64,000 nt of DNA from Nemertoderma westbladi (GCA_032718475.1 JAUCBJ010000326.1:35951-99950); one strand, 5' to 3'; shown: positions 23,640 to 37,149, counted from the first letter of the stretch. A program made the numbers and translations. Notes: generated by a model not told the origin, from the sequence alone.

Positions 23640-24897
23640 TTAACTGCGCATTTGGGGTCGATCAGTGGTCATCAGCCAGATTGCTGTTCGTATGCGGGAT
23701 CTGCAAAGGGGGATAGCCTGACATTCCAGGTAATGTTGTTTGGTGGTCGCTGAGCAACCACACATCCAGCATTCACAGCAATCAGCTGGCCTCCAACAAC
23801 TGGGATTGGTGCAGATGCGGTGGTGGTATCCATTTGATATCAGCTGTGCGGCATAGCGGCGGCGTAAACCGGAAAGTCCAGTAACGTCTATGTCGGACGC
23901 GTCTGGATGGTCAATGGCGTGGATGATTGCAGTAGACGAGGTAAACTTGCTGATTCCGCACCATAACTTCCAGTAGAACGCTCGCACCCGTTGCACGTGG
24001 TCCAGTTGTGTAATGTCGCTACTCGTGAAAATACTGCACCCGTATGTTGTCGATGGGAGGACGATTGATTGCCATAAACGTTGTGCTGATTGTTGGGATA
24101 CTATACGAAGATTAACTTTTGTAGCGATTAATACACAACTTGATATGCCTTTAGAATACATGTGACCGTAATGCCCGCTAGCCCCATTTTTGGTTGATAG
24201 GATTACTCCTAAGTATTGAAAACAGTTCTGGAATTCCAATACTTGCCCGTTGTATTCCAGAACATCAGTGCGTGCCAATCTACCTCCACGGCGAAACTTA
24301 ACGGCTTTAGTCTTTGTGATATTGACTTCGAGTTTGTTAAGTTTACAATAATCAGCGAGTTTATTCAAACTAGATTGTACGTCTGCGATCGAGTCTCCGA
24401 CAATTACTAGGTCGTCGGCGTACATTATCACCCAGATAGTAGCGAACACAATGTATGCGGGAAGGTCTGCCACGAAGAGACTAAATAATAGTGGGGAGAG
24501 TTTGTCGCCTTGGACTACTCCTACCGTTTGAGCGATCGGTTCCAACACGTGCACTCCTACGCAGATGCACACGAAGTTTATCGAGATCAAGGCCCAAATC
24601 GCGCTGATAAATTTTCGGCTCAATCCCACATTCGATAGTTTCATGCAGAGTTTCTCGCGGTTTATTGAGTCAAAACATTTTTCGGAAGTCTACAAAGACG
24701 CAATAAACGTGCCCGCCTGCTGGTTGTATACCGATGTTAATACGGTTATATAAACATCTAACGGCGTCTATCGTAGATCGCGACTTCCTGAACCCGTATT
24801 GAGCGCCAGGGAACGCGCCGCTGCGCTCCGCCCAGTTGTACAGTCTTGTTGCTAAGATCGACGTGTAGGTTTTTAGCAAACACGAGAGTAACGCCAT
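23640..24897 (-). pseudogene. Non-LTR retrotransposon reverse transcriptase fragment
   Basis: Two overlapping minus-strand frames form one RT. The upstream piece (24,897-24,670) has the fingers region with QYGFRKSRSTIDA and FVDFRK. The downstream piece (24,644-23,640) has VVQGDKLSPLLFSLFVADL, the catalytic box MYADDLVIV, FQYLGVIL, a thumb region and a C-terminal Cys/His cluster (CWMCGC...HYLEC) before the stop. The frames join if one base is removed near a run of five T at 24678-24682, so this is a 1-base frameshift. Upstream sequence, including any endonuclease, is missing: the frame runs straight into the (TTGGTA)n array at 24,896. The clade is not clear to me. Confidence 0.85.
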
Positions 24898-27800
24898 TGG
24901 TATTGGTATTGGTATTGGTCAAAGGGCCATTGGTATTGGTATTGGTATTGGTATTGGTATTGGTATTGGTATTGGTATTGGTATTGGTATTGGTATTGGT
25001 ATTGGTATTGGTATTGGTATTGGTATTGGTATTGGTATTGGTATTGGTATTGGTATTGGTATTGGTATTGGTATTGGTATTGGTATTGGTATTGGTATTG
25101 GTATTGGTATTGGTATTGGTATTGGTATTGGTATTGGTATTGGTATTGGTATTGGTATTGGTATTGGTATTGGTATTGGTATTGGTATTGGTATTGGTAT
25201 TGGTATTGGTATTGGTATTGGTATTGGTATTGGTATTGGTATTGGTATTGGTATTGGTATTGGTATTGGTATTGGTATTGGTATTGGTATTGGTATTGGT
25301 ATTGGTATTGGTATTGGTATTGGTATTGGTATTGGTATTGGTATTGGTATTGGTATTGGTATTGGTATTGGTATTGGTATTGGTATTGGTATTGGTATTG
25401 GTATTGGTATTGGTATTGGTATTGGTATTGGTATTGGTATTGGTATTGGTATTGGTATTGGTATTGGTATTGGTATTGGTATTGGTATTGGTATTGGTAT
25501 TGGTATTGGTATTGGTATTGGTATTGGTATTGGTATTGGTATTGGTATTGGTATTGGTATTGGTATTGGTATTGGTATTGGTATTGGTATTGGTATTGGT
25601 ATTGGTATTGGTATTGGTATTGGTATTGGTATTGGTATTGGTATTGGTATTGGTATTGGTATTGGTATTGGTATTGGTATTGGTATTGGTATTGGTATTG
25701 GTATTGGTATTGGTATTGGTATTGGTATTGGTATTGGTATTGGTATTGGTATTGGTATTGGTATTGGTATTGGTATTGGTATTGGTATTGGTATTGGTAT
25801 TGGTATTGGTATTGGTATTGGTATTGGTATTGGTATTGGTATTGGTATTGGTATTGGTATTGGTATTGGTATTGGTATTGGTATTGGTATTGGTATTGGT
25901 ATTGGTATTGGTATTGGTATTGGTATTGGTATTGGTATTGGTATTGGTATTGGTATTGGTATTGGTATTGGTATTGGTATTGGTATTGGTATTGGTATTG
26001 GTATTGGTATTGGTATTGGTATTGGTATTGGTATTGGTATTGGTATTGGTATTGGTATTGGTATTGGTATTGGTATTGGTATTGGTATTGGTATTGGTAT
26101 TGGTATTGGTATTGGTATTGGTATTGGTATTGGTATTGGTATTGGTATTGGTATTGGTATTGGTATTGGTATTGGTATTGGTATTGGTATTGGTATTGGT
26201 ATTGGTATTGGTATTGGTATTGGTATTGGTATTGGTATTGGTATTGGTATTGGTATTGGTATTGGTATTGGTATTGGTATTGGTATTGGTATTGGTATTG
26301 GTATTGGTATTGGTATTGGTATTGGTATTGGTATTGGTATTGGTATTGGTATTGGTATTGGTATTGGTATTGGTATTGGTATTGGTATTGGTATTGGTAT
26401 TGGTATTGGTATTGGTATTGGTATTGGTATTGGTATTGGTATTGGTATTGGTATTGGTATTGGTATTGGTATTGGTATTGGTATTGGTATTGGTATTGGT
26501 ATTGGTATTGGTATTGGTATTGGTATTGGTATTGGTATTGGTATTGGTATTGGTATTGGTATTGGTATTGGTATTGGTATTGGTATTGGTATTGGTATTG
26601 GTATTGGTATTGGTATTGGTATTGGTATTGGTATTGGTATTGGTATTGGTATTGGTATTGGTATTGGTATTGGTATTGGTATTGGTATTGGTATTGGTAT
26701 TGGTATTGGTATTGGTATTGGTATTGGTATTGGTATTGGTATTGGTATTGGTATTGGTATTGGTATTGGTATTGGTATTGGTATTGGTATTGGTATTGGT
26801 ATTGGTATTGGTATTGGTATTGGTATTGGTATTGGTATTGGTATTGGTATTGGTATTGGTATTGGTATTGGTATTGGTATTGGTATTGGTATTGGTATTG
26901 GTATTGGTATTGGTATTGGTATTGGTATTGGTATTGGTATTGGTATTGGTATTGGTATTGGTATTGGTATTGGTATTGGTATTGGTATTGGTATTGGTAT
27001 TGGTATTGGTATTGGTATTGGTATTGGTATTGGTATTGGTATTGGTATTGGTATTGGTATTGGTATTGGTATTGGTATTGGTATTGGTATTGGTATTGGT
27101 ATTGGTATTGGTATTGGTATTGGTATTGGTATTGGTATTGGTATTGGTATTGGTATTGGTATTGGTATTGGTATTGGTATTGGTATTGGTATTGGTATTG
27201 GTATTGGTATTGGTATTGGTATTGGTATTGGTATTGGTATTGGTATTGGTATTGGTATTGGTATTGGTATTGGTATTGGTATTGGTATTGGTATTGGTAT
27301 TGGTATTGGTATTGGTATTGGTATTGGTATTGGTATTGGTATTGGTATTGGTATTGGTATTGGTATTGGTATTGGTATTGGTATTGGTATTGGTATTGGT
27401 ATTGGTATTGGTATTGGTATTGGTATTGGTATTGGTATTGGTATTGGTATTGGTATTGGTATTGGTATTGGTATTGGTATTGGTATTGGTATTGGTATTG
27501 GTATTGGTATTGGTATTGGTATTGGTATTGGTATTGGTATTGGTATTGGTATTGGTATTGGTATTGGTATTGGTATTGGTATTGGTATTGGTATTGGTAT
27601 TGGTATTGGTATTGGTATTGGTATTGGTATTGGTATTGGTATTGGTATTGGTATTGGTATTGGTATTGGTATTGGTATTGGTATTGGTATTGGTATTGGT
27701 ATTGGTATTGGTATTGGTATTGGTATTGGTATTGGTATTGGTATTGGTATTGGTATTGGTATTGGTATTGGTATTGGTATTGGTATTGGTATTGGTATTG

Positions 27801-30800
27801 GTATTGGTATTGGTATTGGTATTGGTATTGGTATTGGTATTGGTATTGGTATTGGTATTGGTATTGGTATTGGTATTGGTATTGGTATTGGTATTGGTAT
27901 TGGTATTGGTATTGGTATTGGTATTGGTATTGGTATTGGTATTGGTATTGGTATTGGTATTGGTATTGGTATTGGTATTGGTATTGGTATTGGTATTGGT
28001 ATTGGTATTGGTATTGGTATTGGTATTGGTATTGGTATTGGTATTGGTATTGGTATTGGTATTGGTATTGGTATTGGTATTGGTATTGGTATTGGTATTG
28101 GTATTGGTATTGGTATTGGTATTGGTATTGGTATTGGTATTGGTATTGGTATTGGTATTGGTATTGGTATTGGTATTGGTATTGGTATTGGTATTGGTAT
28201 TGGTATTGGTATTGGTATTGGTATTGGTATTGGTATTGGTATTGGTATTGGTATTGGTATTGGTATTGGTATTGGTATTGGTATTGGTATTGGTATTGGT
28301 ATTGGTATTGGTATTGGTATTGGTATTGGTATTGGTATTGGTATTGGTATTGGTATTGGTATTGGTATTGGTATTGGTATTGGTATTGGTATTGGTATTG
28401 GTATTGGTATTGGTATTGGTATTGGTATTGGTATTGGTATTGGTATTGGTATTGGTATTGGTATTGGTATTGGTATTGGTATTGGTATTGGTATTGGTAT
28501 TGGTATTGGTATTGGTATTGGTATTGGTATTGGTATTGGTATTGGTATTGGTATTGGTATTGGTATTGGTATTGGTATTGGTATTGGTATTGGTATTGGT
28601 ATTGGTATTGGTATTGGTATTGGTATTGGTATTGGTATTGGTATTGGTATTGGTATTGGTATTGGTATTGGTATTGGTATTGGTATTGGTATTGGTATTG
28701 GTATTGGTATTGGTATTGGTATTGGTATTGGTATTGGTATTGGTATTGGTATTGGTATTGGTATTGGTATTGGTATTGGTATTGGTATTGGTATTGGTAT
28801 TGGTATTGGTATTGGTATTGGTTGGTATTGGTATTGGTATTGGTATTGGTATTGGTATTGGTATTGGTATTGGTATTGGTATTGGTATTGGTATTGGTAT
28901 TGGTATTGGTATTGGTATTGGTATTGGTATTGGTATTGGTATTGGTATTGGTATTGGTATTGGTATTGGTATTGGTATTGGTATTGGTATTGGTATTGGT
29001 ATTGGTATTGGTATTGGTATTGGTATTGGTATTGGTATTGGTATTGGTATTGGTATTGGTATTGGTATTGGTATTGGTATTGGTATTGGTATTGGTATTG
29101 GTATTGGTATTGGTATTGGTATTGGTATTGGTATTGGTATTGGTATTGGTATTGGTATTGGTATTGGTATTGGTATTGGTATTGGTATTGGTATTGGTAT
29201 TGGTATTGGTATTGGTATTGGTATTGGTATTGGTATTGGTATTGGTATTGGTATTGGTATTGGTATTGGTATTGGTATTGGTATTGGTATTGGTATTGGT
29301 ATTGGTATTGGTATTGGTATTGGTATTGGTATTGGTATTGGTATTGGTATTGGTATTGGTATTGGTATTGGTATTGGTATTGGTATTGGTATTGGTATTG
29401 GTATTGGTATTGGTATTGGTATTGGTATTGGTATTGGTATTGGTATTGGTATTGGTATTGGTATTGGTATTGGTATTGGTATTGGTATTGGTATTGGTAT
29501 TGGTATTGGTATTGGTATTGGTATTGGTATTGGTATTGGTATTGGTATTGGTATTGGTATTGGTATTGGTATTGGTATTGGTATTGGTATTGGTATTGGT
29601 ATTGGTATTGGTATTGGTATTGGTATTGGTATTGGTATTGGTATTGGTATTGGTATTGGTATTGGTATTGGTATTGGTATTGGTATTGGTATTGGTATTG
29701 GTATTGGTATTGGTATTGGTATTGGTATTGGTATTGGTATTGGTATTGGTATTGGTATTGGTATTGGTATTGGTATTGGTATTGGTATTGGTATTGGTAT
29801 TGGTATTGGTATTGGTATTGGTATTGGTATTGGTATTGGTATTGGTATTGGTATTGGTATTGGTATTGGTATTGGTATTGGTATTGGTATTGGTATTGGT
29901 ATTGGTATTGGTATTGGTATTGGTATTGGTATTGGTATTGGTATTGGTATTGGTATTGGTATTGGTATTGGTATTGGTATTGGTATTGGTATTGGTATTG
30001 GTATTGGTATTGGTATTGTATTGGTATTGGTATTGGTATTGGTATTGGTATTGGTATTGGTATTGGTATTGGTATTGGTATTGGTATTGGTATTGGTATT
30101 GGTATTGGTATTGGTATTGGTATTGGTATTGGTATTGGTATTGGTATTGGTATTGGTATTGGTATTGGTATTGGTATTGGTATTGGTATTGGTATTGGTA
30201 TTGGTATTGGTATTGGTATTGGTATTGGTATTGGTATTGGTATTGGTATTGGTATTGGTATTGGTATTGGTATTGGTATTGGTATTGGTATTGGTATTGG
30301 TATTGGTATTGGTATTGGTATTGGTATTGGTATTGGTATTGGTATTGGTATTGGTATTGGTATTGGTATTGGTATTGGTATTGGTATTGGTATTGGTATT
30401 GGTATTGGTATTGGTATTGGTATTGGTATTGGTATTGGTATTGGTATTGGTATTGGTATTGGTATTGGTATTGGTATTGGTATTGGTATTGGTATTGGTA
30501 TTGGTATTGGTATTGGTATTGGTATTGGTATTGGTATTGGTATTGGTATTGGTATTGGTATTGGTATTGGTATTGGTATTGGTATTGGTATTGGTATTGG
30601 TATTGGTATTGGTATTGGTATTGGTATTGGTATTGGTATTGGTATTGGTATTGGTATTGGTATTGGTATTGGTATTGGTATTGGTATTGGTATTGGTATT
30701 GGTATTGGTATTGGTATTGGTATTGGTATTGGTATTGGTATTGGTATTGGTATTGGTATTGGTATTGGTATTGGTATTGGTATTGGTATTGGTATTGGTA

Positions 30801-30838
30801 TTGGTATTGGTATTGGTATTGGTATTGGTATTGGTATT
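24896..30838 (+). repeat. 5.9-kb (TTGGTA)n hexanucleotide satellite
   Basis: Apart from one spacer (GTCAAAGGGCC, about 24919-24929), the array is almost pure TTGGTA, roughly 985 units from 24930 to 30838. I see only two irregular units: TTGG near 28,820 (TA lost) and a 5-base unit near 30,018 (one G lost). No base substitution is visible. The unit length is a multiple of three, so all six frames are open and give dipeptide polymers (VL, IG, YW; NT, IP, QY); these giant frames are not genes. TTGGTA is not the usual animal telomere unit TTAGGG. Confidence 0.98.
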
Positions 30839-31139
30839 CTTTATTAGTGTCATAAGAATTTTGTAGTTTAATTACGAGAAACATGACATACATTGAAATG
30901 CCTAAGTACAAATGTTATAAATTAAAACAATATGTTATAAATATGCAAAATAAATGTCAATATGCAAATATTCAAATTGATTGTGTTTTATACATATACA
31001 TATATCTATACATTATTTATTGTGCAATGTTCTAAATTTTACTCTTTAATGTAATATTAAATAAATTAAATTCTTTTAAATATTAAAAAAAAAAAAAAAA
31101 ATATGTTATAAAACATATTGTTTTATATGTATATTGTAC
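30839..31139. other. AT-rich spacer between two satellites
   Basis: No gene. It contains a run of 18 A near 31,084-31,101 and repeated AAAACATATTG/ATATGTTATAAA words. Confidence 0.6.
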
Positions 31140-34100
31140 TCTGTTTCCTAAAGGAATGCCTGTTCACCACCATGGGTGATCTTCCACAGTAAACCCTTCC
31201 CTTCCACTCTGTTTCCTAAAGGAATGCCTGTTCACCACCATGGGTGATCTTCCACAGTAAACCCTTCCACTCTGTTTCCTAAAGGAATGCCTGTTCACAA
31301 CCATGAGTAATCTTCCACAGTAAACACTTCCACTCTGTTTCCTAAAGGAATGCCTGTTCACCACCATGAGAAATCTTCCACAGTAATCCCTTCCTCTATG
31401 TTTCCTAAAGGAATGCCTGTTCACCACCATGGGTGATCTTCCACAGTAAACCCTTCCACTCTGTTTCCTAAAGGAATGCCTGTTCACCACCATGGGCGAT
31501 CTTCCACAGTAAACCCTTCCACTACTGTTTCCTAATGGAATGCCTGTTCACCACCATGGGTTATCTTCCACAGTAAACCCCTCCACTCTGTTTCCTAAAG
31601 GAATGCCTGTTCACCACCCCACCATGGGTGATCTTCCACAGTAAACCCTTCCACTCTTTTCTAAAGGAATGCTGTTCACACCATGGTATCTTCCACAGTA
31701 AACCCTTCCAGTCTGTTTCCTAAAGGAATGCCTGTTCACCACCATGGGTGATCTTCCACAGTAAACCCTTCCACTACTGTTTCCTAATGGAATGCCTGTT
31801 CACCACCATGGGTTATCTTCCACAGTAAACCCCTCCACTCACTGTTTCCTAAAGGAATGCCTGTTCACCACCATGGGTTATCTTCCACAGTAAACCCCTC
31901 CACTCTGTTTCCTAAAGGAATGCCTGTTCACCACCCCACCATGGGTGATCTTCCACAGTAAACCCTTCCACTCTGTTTCCTAAAGGAATGCCTGTTCACC
32001 ACCATGGGTTATCTTCCACAGTAAACCCCTCCACTCTGTTTCCTAAAGGAATGCCTGTTCACCACCATGGGTAATCTTCCACAGTAATCCCTTCCTCTCT
32101 GTTTCCTAAAGGAATGCCTGTTCACCACCATGGATGATCTTCCACAGTAAACCCTTCCACTCTGTTTCCTAAAGGAATGCCTGTTCACCACCATGGATGA
32201 TCTTCCACAGTAAACCCTTCCACTCTGTTTCCCAAAGGAGTGTCTGTTCACCACCATGGGTTATCTTCCACAGTAAACGCTTCCACTCTGTTTCCTAAAG
32301 GAATGCCTGTTCACCACCATGGGTTATCTTCCACAGTAAACCCTTCCACTCTGTTTCCTAAAGTAATTCATGTTCACCACCATGGGTGATCTTCCACAGT
32401 AAACCCTTCCACTCTGTTTCCTAGAGTAATGCCTGTTCACCACCATGGGTGATCTTCCGCAGTAAACCCTTCCACTCTGTTTCCTAAAGTAATTCATGTT
32501 CACCACCATGGGTTATCTTCCACAGTAAACGCTTCCACTCTGTTTCCTAAAGGAATGCCTGTTCACCACCATGGATGATCTTCCACAGTAAACCCTTTCA
32601 CTGTGTTTTCTAAAGGAATGCCTGTTCACCACCATGGGTTATCTTCCACAGTAAACCCTTCCACTCTGTTTCCTAAAGTAATTCATGTTCACCACCATGG
32701 GTGATCTTCCACAGTAAACCCTTCCACTCTGTTTCCTAAAGTAATTCATGTTCACCACCATGGGTGATTTTCCACAGTAAACCCTTCCACTCTGTTTTAG
32801 AGTAATGCCTGTTCACCACCATGGGTGCTCTTCCACAGTAAACCATTCCACTCTGTTTCCCAAAGGAATGCCTGCTCACCTCCATGGGTTATCTTCCACA
32901 GTAAACCCTTCCATTCTGTTTCCTAAAGGATTTCCTGTTCACCACCATGGGTTATCTTCCACAGTAAACCCTTCCACTCTGTTTCCTAAAGGAATGCCTG
33001 TTCACCACCATGGGTGATCTTCCGCAGTAATATCTTCCACTCTGTTTCCTAAAGGAATGCCTGTTCACCACCATGGGTGATCTTCCACAGTAAACCCTTG
33101 CTTCCCCTCTGTTTCCTAAAGGAATGCCTGTTCACCACCATGGGTGATCTTACACAGTAAAGTCTTCCACTATGTTTCCTAAAGGAATGCCTGTTCACCA
33201 CAATGGATGATCTTTCAGAGTAAACCCTTGCTTCCCCTCTGTTTCCTAAAGGAATGCCTGTTCACCACCATGGGTGATCTTCCACAGTAAACCCTTCCAT
33301 TCTGTTTCCTAATGGAATACCTGTTCATCACCATGGGTTATCTTCCACAGTAAACCCTTGCACTCTGTTTCCTAAAGTAATGCCTGTTCACCACCATGGG
33401 TAATCTTCCGCAATAAACCCTTCTACTCAGATTCCTAAAGGAATGCCTGTTCACCACCATGGGTTATCTTCCAGAGTAAACCCTCCACTCTGTTTCCCAA
33501 AGGAATGCCTGTTCATCACCATGGGTGATCTTCCACAGTAAACCCTTCCATTCTGTTTCCTAATGGAATACCTGTTCATCACCATGGGTTATCTTCCACA
33601 GTAAACCCTTGCACTCTGTTTCCTAAAGTAATGCCTGTTCACCACCATGGGTAATCTTCCGCAATAAACCCTTCCACTCTGTTTCCTAAAGGAATGCCTG
33701 TTCGGTTCACCGCCATGGCTGATCTTCCACAGTAAACCCTTGCACTCTGTTTCCTAAAGTAATGCCTGTTCACCACCATGGGTAATCTTCCGCAATAAAC
33801 CCTTCTACTCTGATTCCTAAAAGAATGCCTGTTCACCACCATGGGTTATCTTCCAGAGTAAACCCTCCACTCTGTTTCCCAAAGGAATGCCTGTTCACCA
33901 CCATGGGTGATCTTCCACAGTAAACCCTTCCATTCTGTTTCCTAATGGAATACCTGTTCATCACCATGGGTTATCTTCCACAGTAAACCCTTCTACTCTG
34001 ATTCCTAAAGGAATGCCTGTTCACCACCATGGGTTATCTTCCAGAGTAAACCCTCCACTCTGTTTCCCAAAGGAATGCCTGTTCACCACCATGGGTGATC

Positions 34101-34578
34101 TTCCACAGTAAACCCTTCCATTCTGTTTCCTAATGGAATACCTGTTCATCACCATGGGTTATCTTCCACAGTAAACCCTTGCACTCTGTTTCCTAAAGTA
34201 ATGCCTGTTCACCACCATGGGTAATCTTCCGCAATAAAACCTTCCACTCTGTTTCCTAAAGGAATGCCTGTTCACCACCATGGATGATCTTCCACAGTAA
34301 ACCCTTCCACTCTGTTTCCTAAAGGAATGCCTGTTCACCACCATGGATGATCTTCCACAGTAAACCCTTCCACTCTGTTTCCCAAAGAAATGCCTGTTCA
34401 CCACCATGGGAGATCTTCCGCAGTAAAACCGTCCACTCTGTTTCCTAAAGGAATGCCTGTTCACCACCATGGGTGCTCTTCCACAGTAAACCCTTCCACT
34501 CTGTTTCCCAAAGGAATGCCTGTTCACCACCATGGGTGATCTTCCAAAGTAAACCCCCCCACTCTGTTTCCTAATGGA
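31140..34578 (-). repeat. 63-bp minisatellite array
   Basis: About 54 units of 63 bp with the landmarks CTCTGTTTCCTAAAGGAATG, CCTGTTCACCACCATGGGTG and ATCTTCCACAGTAAACCC. Because 63 is a multiple of three, a 21-residue repeat containing MVVNRHSFRKQSGRVYCGR reads open on the minus strand over several units (longest 124 codons at 34533-34159). Indels and stops break it often and no start, splice or domain context supports a gene. Sub-blocks recur, for example 33480-33660 and 33865-34200. Confidence 0.95.
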
Positions 34579-34765
34579 ATAAGTTGCTGCTTAGTCTATG
34601 AAATTAATATGAAAATATGAATAATATAATTTATAATAAATTGTAGGCCTCCTCTAACTGAATCTACAGTTTTTGAGTATAAAAATAAATGTAAACTATA
34701 ACTACAGTAAAATATGTGACTTAGAGGAAGTATGAGAAAGTTGGAGGAATGTATCCTGCATAAAA

Positions 34766-34912
34766 TGACACGGCCGATAAATGACCAAGGGCGATAAAGA
34801 CTCGGGGGTGATAAGTTCCTAAATACTCAGAACTGTGGGGCGATAAGTTCCCAACAAAAATCCAATGTATAGGGGCGATAAAGTTCCAGGGGCGATAATG
34901 TCCTGCGTCGCT
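34766..34912 (-). repeat. Cluster of GGGCGATAA motifs (inverse of TATCGCCCC)
   Basis: Six copies of GGGCGATAA or close variants (CGGCCGATAA, GGGGTGATAA) are separated by short words including GTTCC. This is the reverse complement of the motif cluster at 22418-22637, so the two clusters flank the satellite block in inverted orientation. Confidence 0.8.
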
Positions 34913-35040
34913 ACAAATGCGCCAATAACAGATAATTTATTTTCTGTAAATAAACTTATCATTCGAAGTTAAGTACCTGAACAGTTCCTAATAAATGTAT
35001 ATTTACCAACACCTTTAATGGTTTCTGTAGATTTCATTAT

Positions 35041-35180
35041 TGAACGTAATGAATGGTCTGAGTGGAGCTCGTAAACATCGTGTATACTAATCTATGTTCC
35101 CTACTCAAATGTTAAATAATTGAACGTAATGGTCTGAGTGGAGCTCGTAAACATCGTGTATACTACTCTATGTTCCTTAC
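35041..35180 (+). repeat. 80-bp tandem duplication
   Basis: TGAACGTAAT(GAAT)GGTCTG followed by AGTGGAGCTCGTAAACATCG and TGTATACTA..CTATGTTCC occurs at 35041 and again at 35121. Confidence 0.85.
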
Positions 35181-35257
35181 GCGAACGCGAACGCGAACGC
35201 GAACGCGAACGCGAACGCGAACGCGAACGCGAACGCGAACGCGAACGCAAACGCGAA
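35179..35257 (+). repeat. (GCGAAC)n hexanucleotide array
   Basis: About 13 copies of GCGAAC, the last one changed to GCAAAC, directly after the 80-bp duplication. Confidence 0.95.
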
Positions 35258-36437
35258 TATTTATTATGTAACTTGGAGAGCCGCTGATCTATATAACCCA
35301 GCAGTGGTTATTGAATTCCGTTTTTGGAGTACGTCTTGCATTCACTAAAGTTGCAATAACTTTTGTTTTTTACAATGGATTTTGCTCGCAATTACTTGCA
35401 AACCTTTTCTACGCGATGCTCTTTCAACACAATGTAATAAAATTGAAGAAATTCCACAAAAATATTTTAAATTTACTTTTTTCGCCGGGAAAATAGTAAA
35501 ATCAATGCAATTCTATGAGTTATTTTTTTCCCTAGGGAACATTTTCCTAAAGAAAGAAGTACTCCTTTTTTTTCGGATTTTGGGGTAAATTCGAGTGAAA
35601 AGTCACAATTTAAGAATTTAATATATTAAACTGATATTATTCAATGTTTTAGAGGTGTACTGTATATACAGTAATATAAAGATATAAAAATCTTGTATAA
35701 CAACTTCGGACTTCGGCCTCGGTAGTTTTGGCACTACAAACATTCTGTAGTTTTTAACTTACCTTATTGATCAGGACATTTTTGGATGTATCAATGTGTG
35801 GCAGGAAAAGTGTGTGGCAACGAAAAAATTGTAGCAACGAAAAAATTGTCAATATTGACAATACAAAAAGCACAAATTGATAATAAATTTGATGGTTGCC
35901 CTGCTAGAAAATATTTTTAACAAGTTCTATTCGTGATCAGGGACCTCGAAAACCCGATTACTGGCGATGTTCACTTACCATTGAAGACACAGGGAAACTC
36001 ACTCCTGGTGGCGTTCACTTACCATTGAAGACACAGGGAAACTCACTCCTGGAGGCGTTCAGTCTTGTGGAGTACCTGCTCCAGCAGGGGGTTTTCATTG
36101 CAACCATTATTTGGGCATGAGCATTTAGAATGATACAACAGGAATGCCAATGATTGTAGTTGGGACGAGGTCATCTTGCTTGTCCCCCGTGGTAGAGTAT
36201 ATTTATACAGTACAGTCAGGAATACAGTGGCAGTGGAACCAGCAATTGTAAGGGCATTAGGTATAATGCCGATTTGGTGGCCATCACATCTATGACTTCA
36301 CTAATATTGTACTGAAGTTTACAGATGGTCCCAGCTGTGCAACTTGGATAATTCCTTGGCGAGAAAATTCAAATTTATACCCTTTGTGTCACGGATTTTC
36401 TTCGAAGAAGAAAAACTGGAAGAGATTTTAAACAGCA
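35258..36437. other. Non-coding stretch with a small direct duplication
   Basis: No recognisable gene. A unit of about 46 bp containing TTCACTTACCATTGAAGACA and CAGGGAAACTCACTCCTGG occurs twice at 35962-36058. It resembles degraded transposon sequence but I cannot assign it. Confidence 0.5.
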
Positions 36438-36977
36438 AACTTTCCAAGATTTGGAAGTCACATAGAATGGGGTAGACGACTCGGAAATTTTTTTTCGAGT
36501 TTTCGTTGGTTTCATGTGAAAGAGCATGTGAAAAAACCCCAGAGAGCAATTTTACTTTAAAAAAATTAATATTGGCCGAGTTATAGCGATTTTAAAACGC
36601 AAAATTAGCAACATCGAAAAATCAGGCCGTTTCAGAAAACTGCACGAGTGACGTCAGCCATAACACAGCAACAGTTGTCAAGCGCAGTTGATTGGCAAAT
36701 ATAAAGTATAATATTGCAGTATCTAAAATAAAACAAATAATAAATGTAGCTATGTATTTATTTGGATGTGTATTTGTGTTGTGTTAAGAATCGATTATAG
36801 AATAGCGGTATGGAGGCAAATTATTCATATCAAGTTAATTATTCCAGAATAATATTTATTTCGCCCATACCTGTATCGTAGAGCTGTATGTAGCTAAAAA
36901 TAAATATAGCTAGTTAAATACTGCCAGGCGTTTCATTAATCTATTTTTTAATTGTTTTTACAGCGAACAATGTGGCA

Positions 36978-37006
36978 ATCGCCCAAAACATAATGTTTTG
37001 GGCGAT
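36978..37006. other. Perfect 14-bp hairpin with 1-base loop
   Basis: ATCGCCCAAAACAT, a single A, then the exact reverse complement ATGTTTTGGGCGAT. It lies just inside the point where the inverted similarity of the surrounding TIR element ends. Confidence 0.85.
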
Positions 37007-37149
37007 AGGTTTATGTTCTTGACATATTTTGGCTAGTTACATGTGAAAAAAAATGTTTTAAAGAAAATAAAAACAAATGTTTGTGATAGCTAGTGTTTTC
37101 ACTGGTATGTATAGTTTTAATATTGTAGCTAGTGTTTTTATAAAATACC

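Noticed and set aside
24896-30838. Interstitial telomere
   Set aside because: The unit is TTGGTA, not TTAGGG or another known animal telomere unit, and the array is internal.
24758-30911. Open frames of about 2000 codons on both strands
   Set aside because: They are translations of (TTGGTA)n, which has no stop in any frame; the dipeptide polymers have no protein context.
31164-34533. 21-residue repeat protein (MVVNRHSFRKQSGR...) with Kozak-like CCACCATGG on the other strand
   Set aside because: Open only because the unit is 63 bp; frames break every few units, no promoter, domain or terminal exon is seen.
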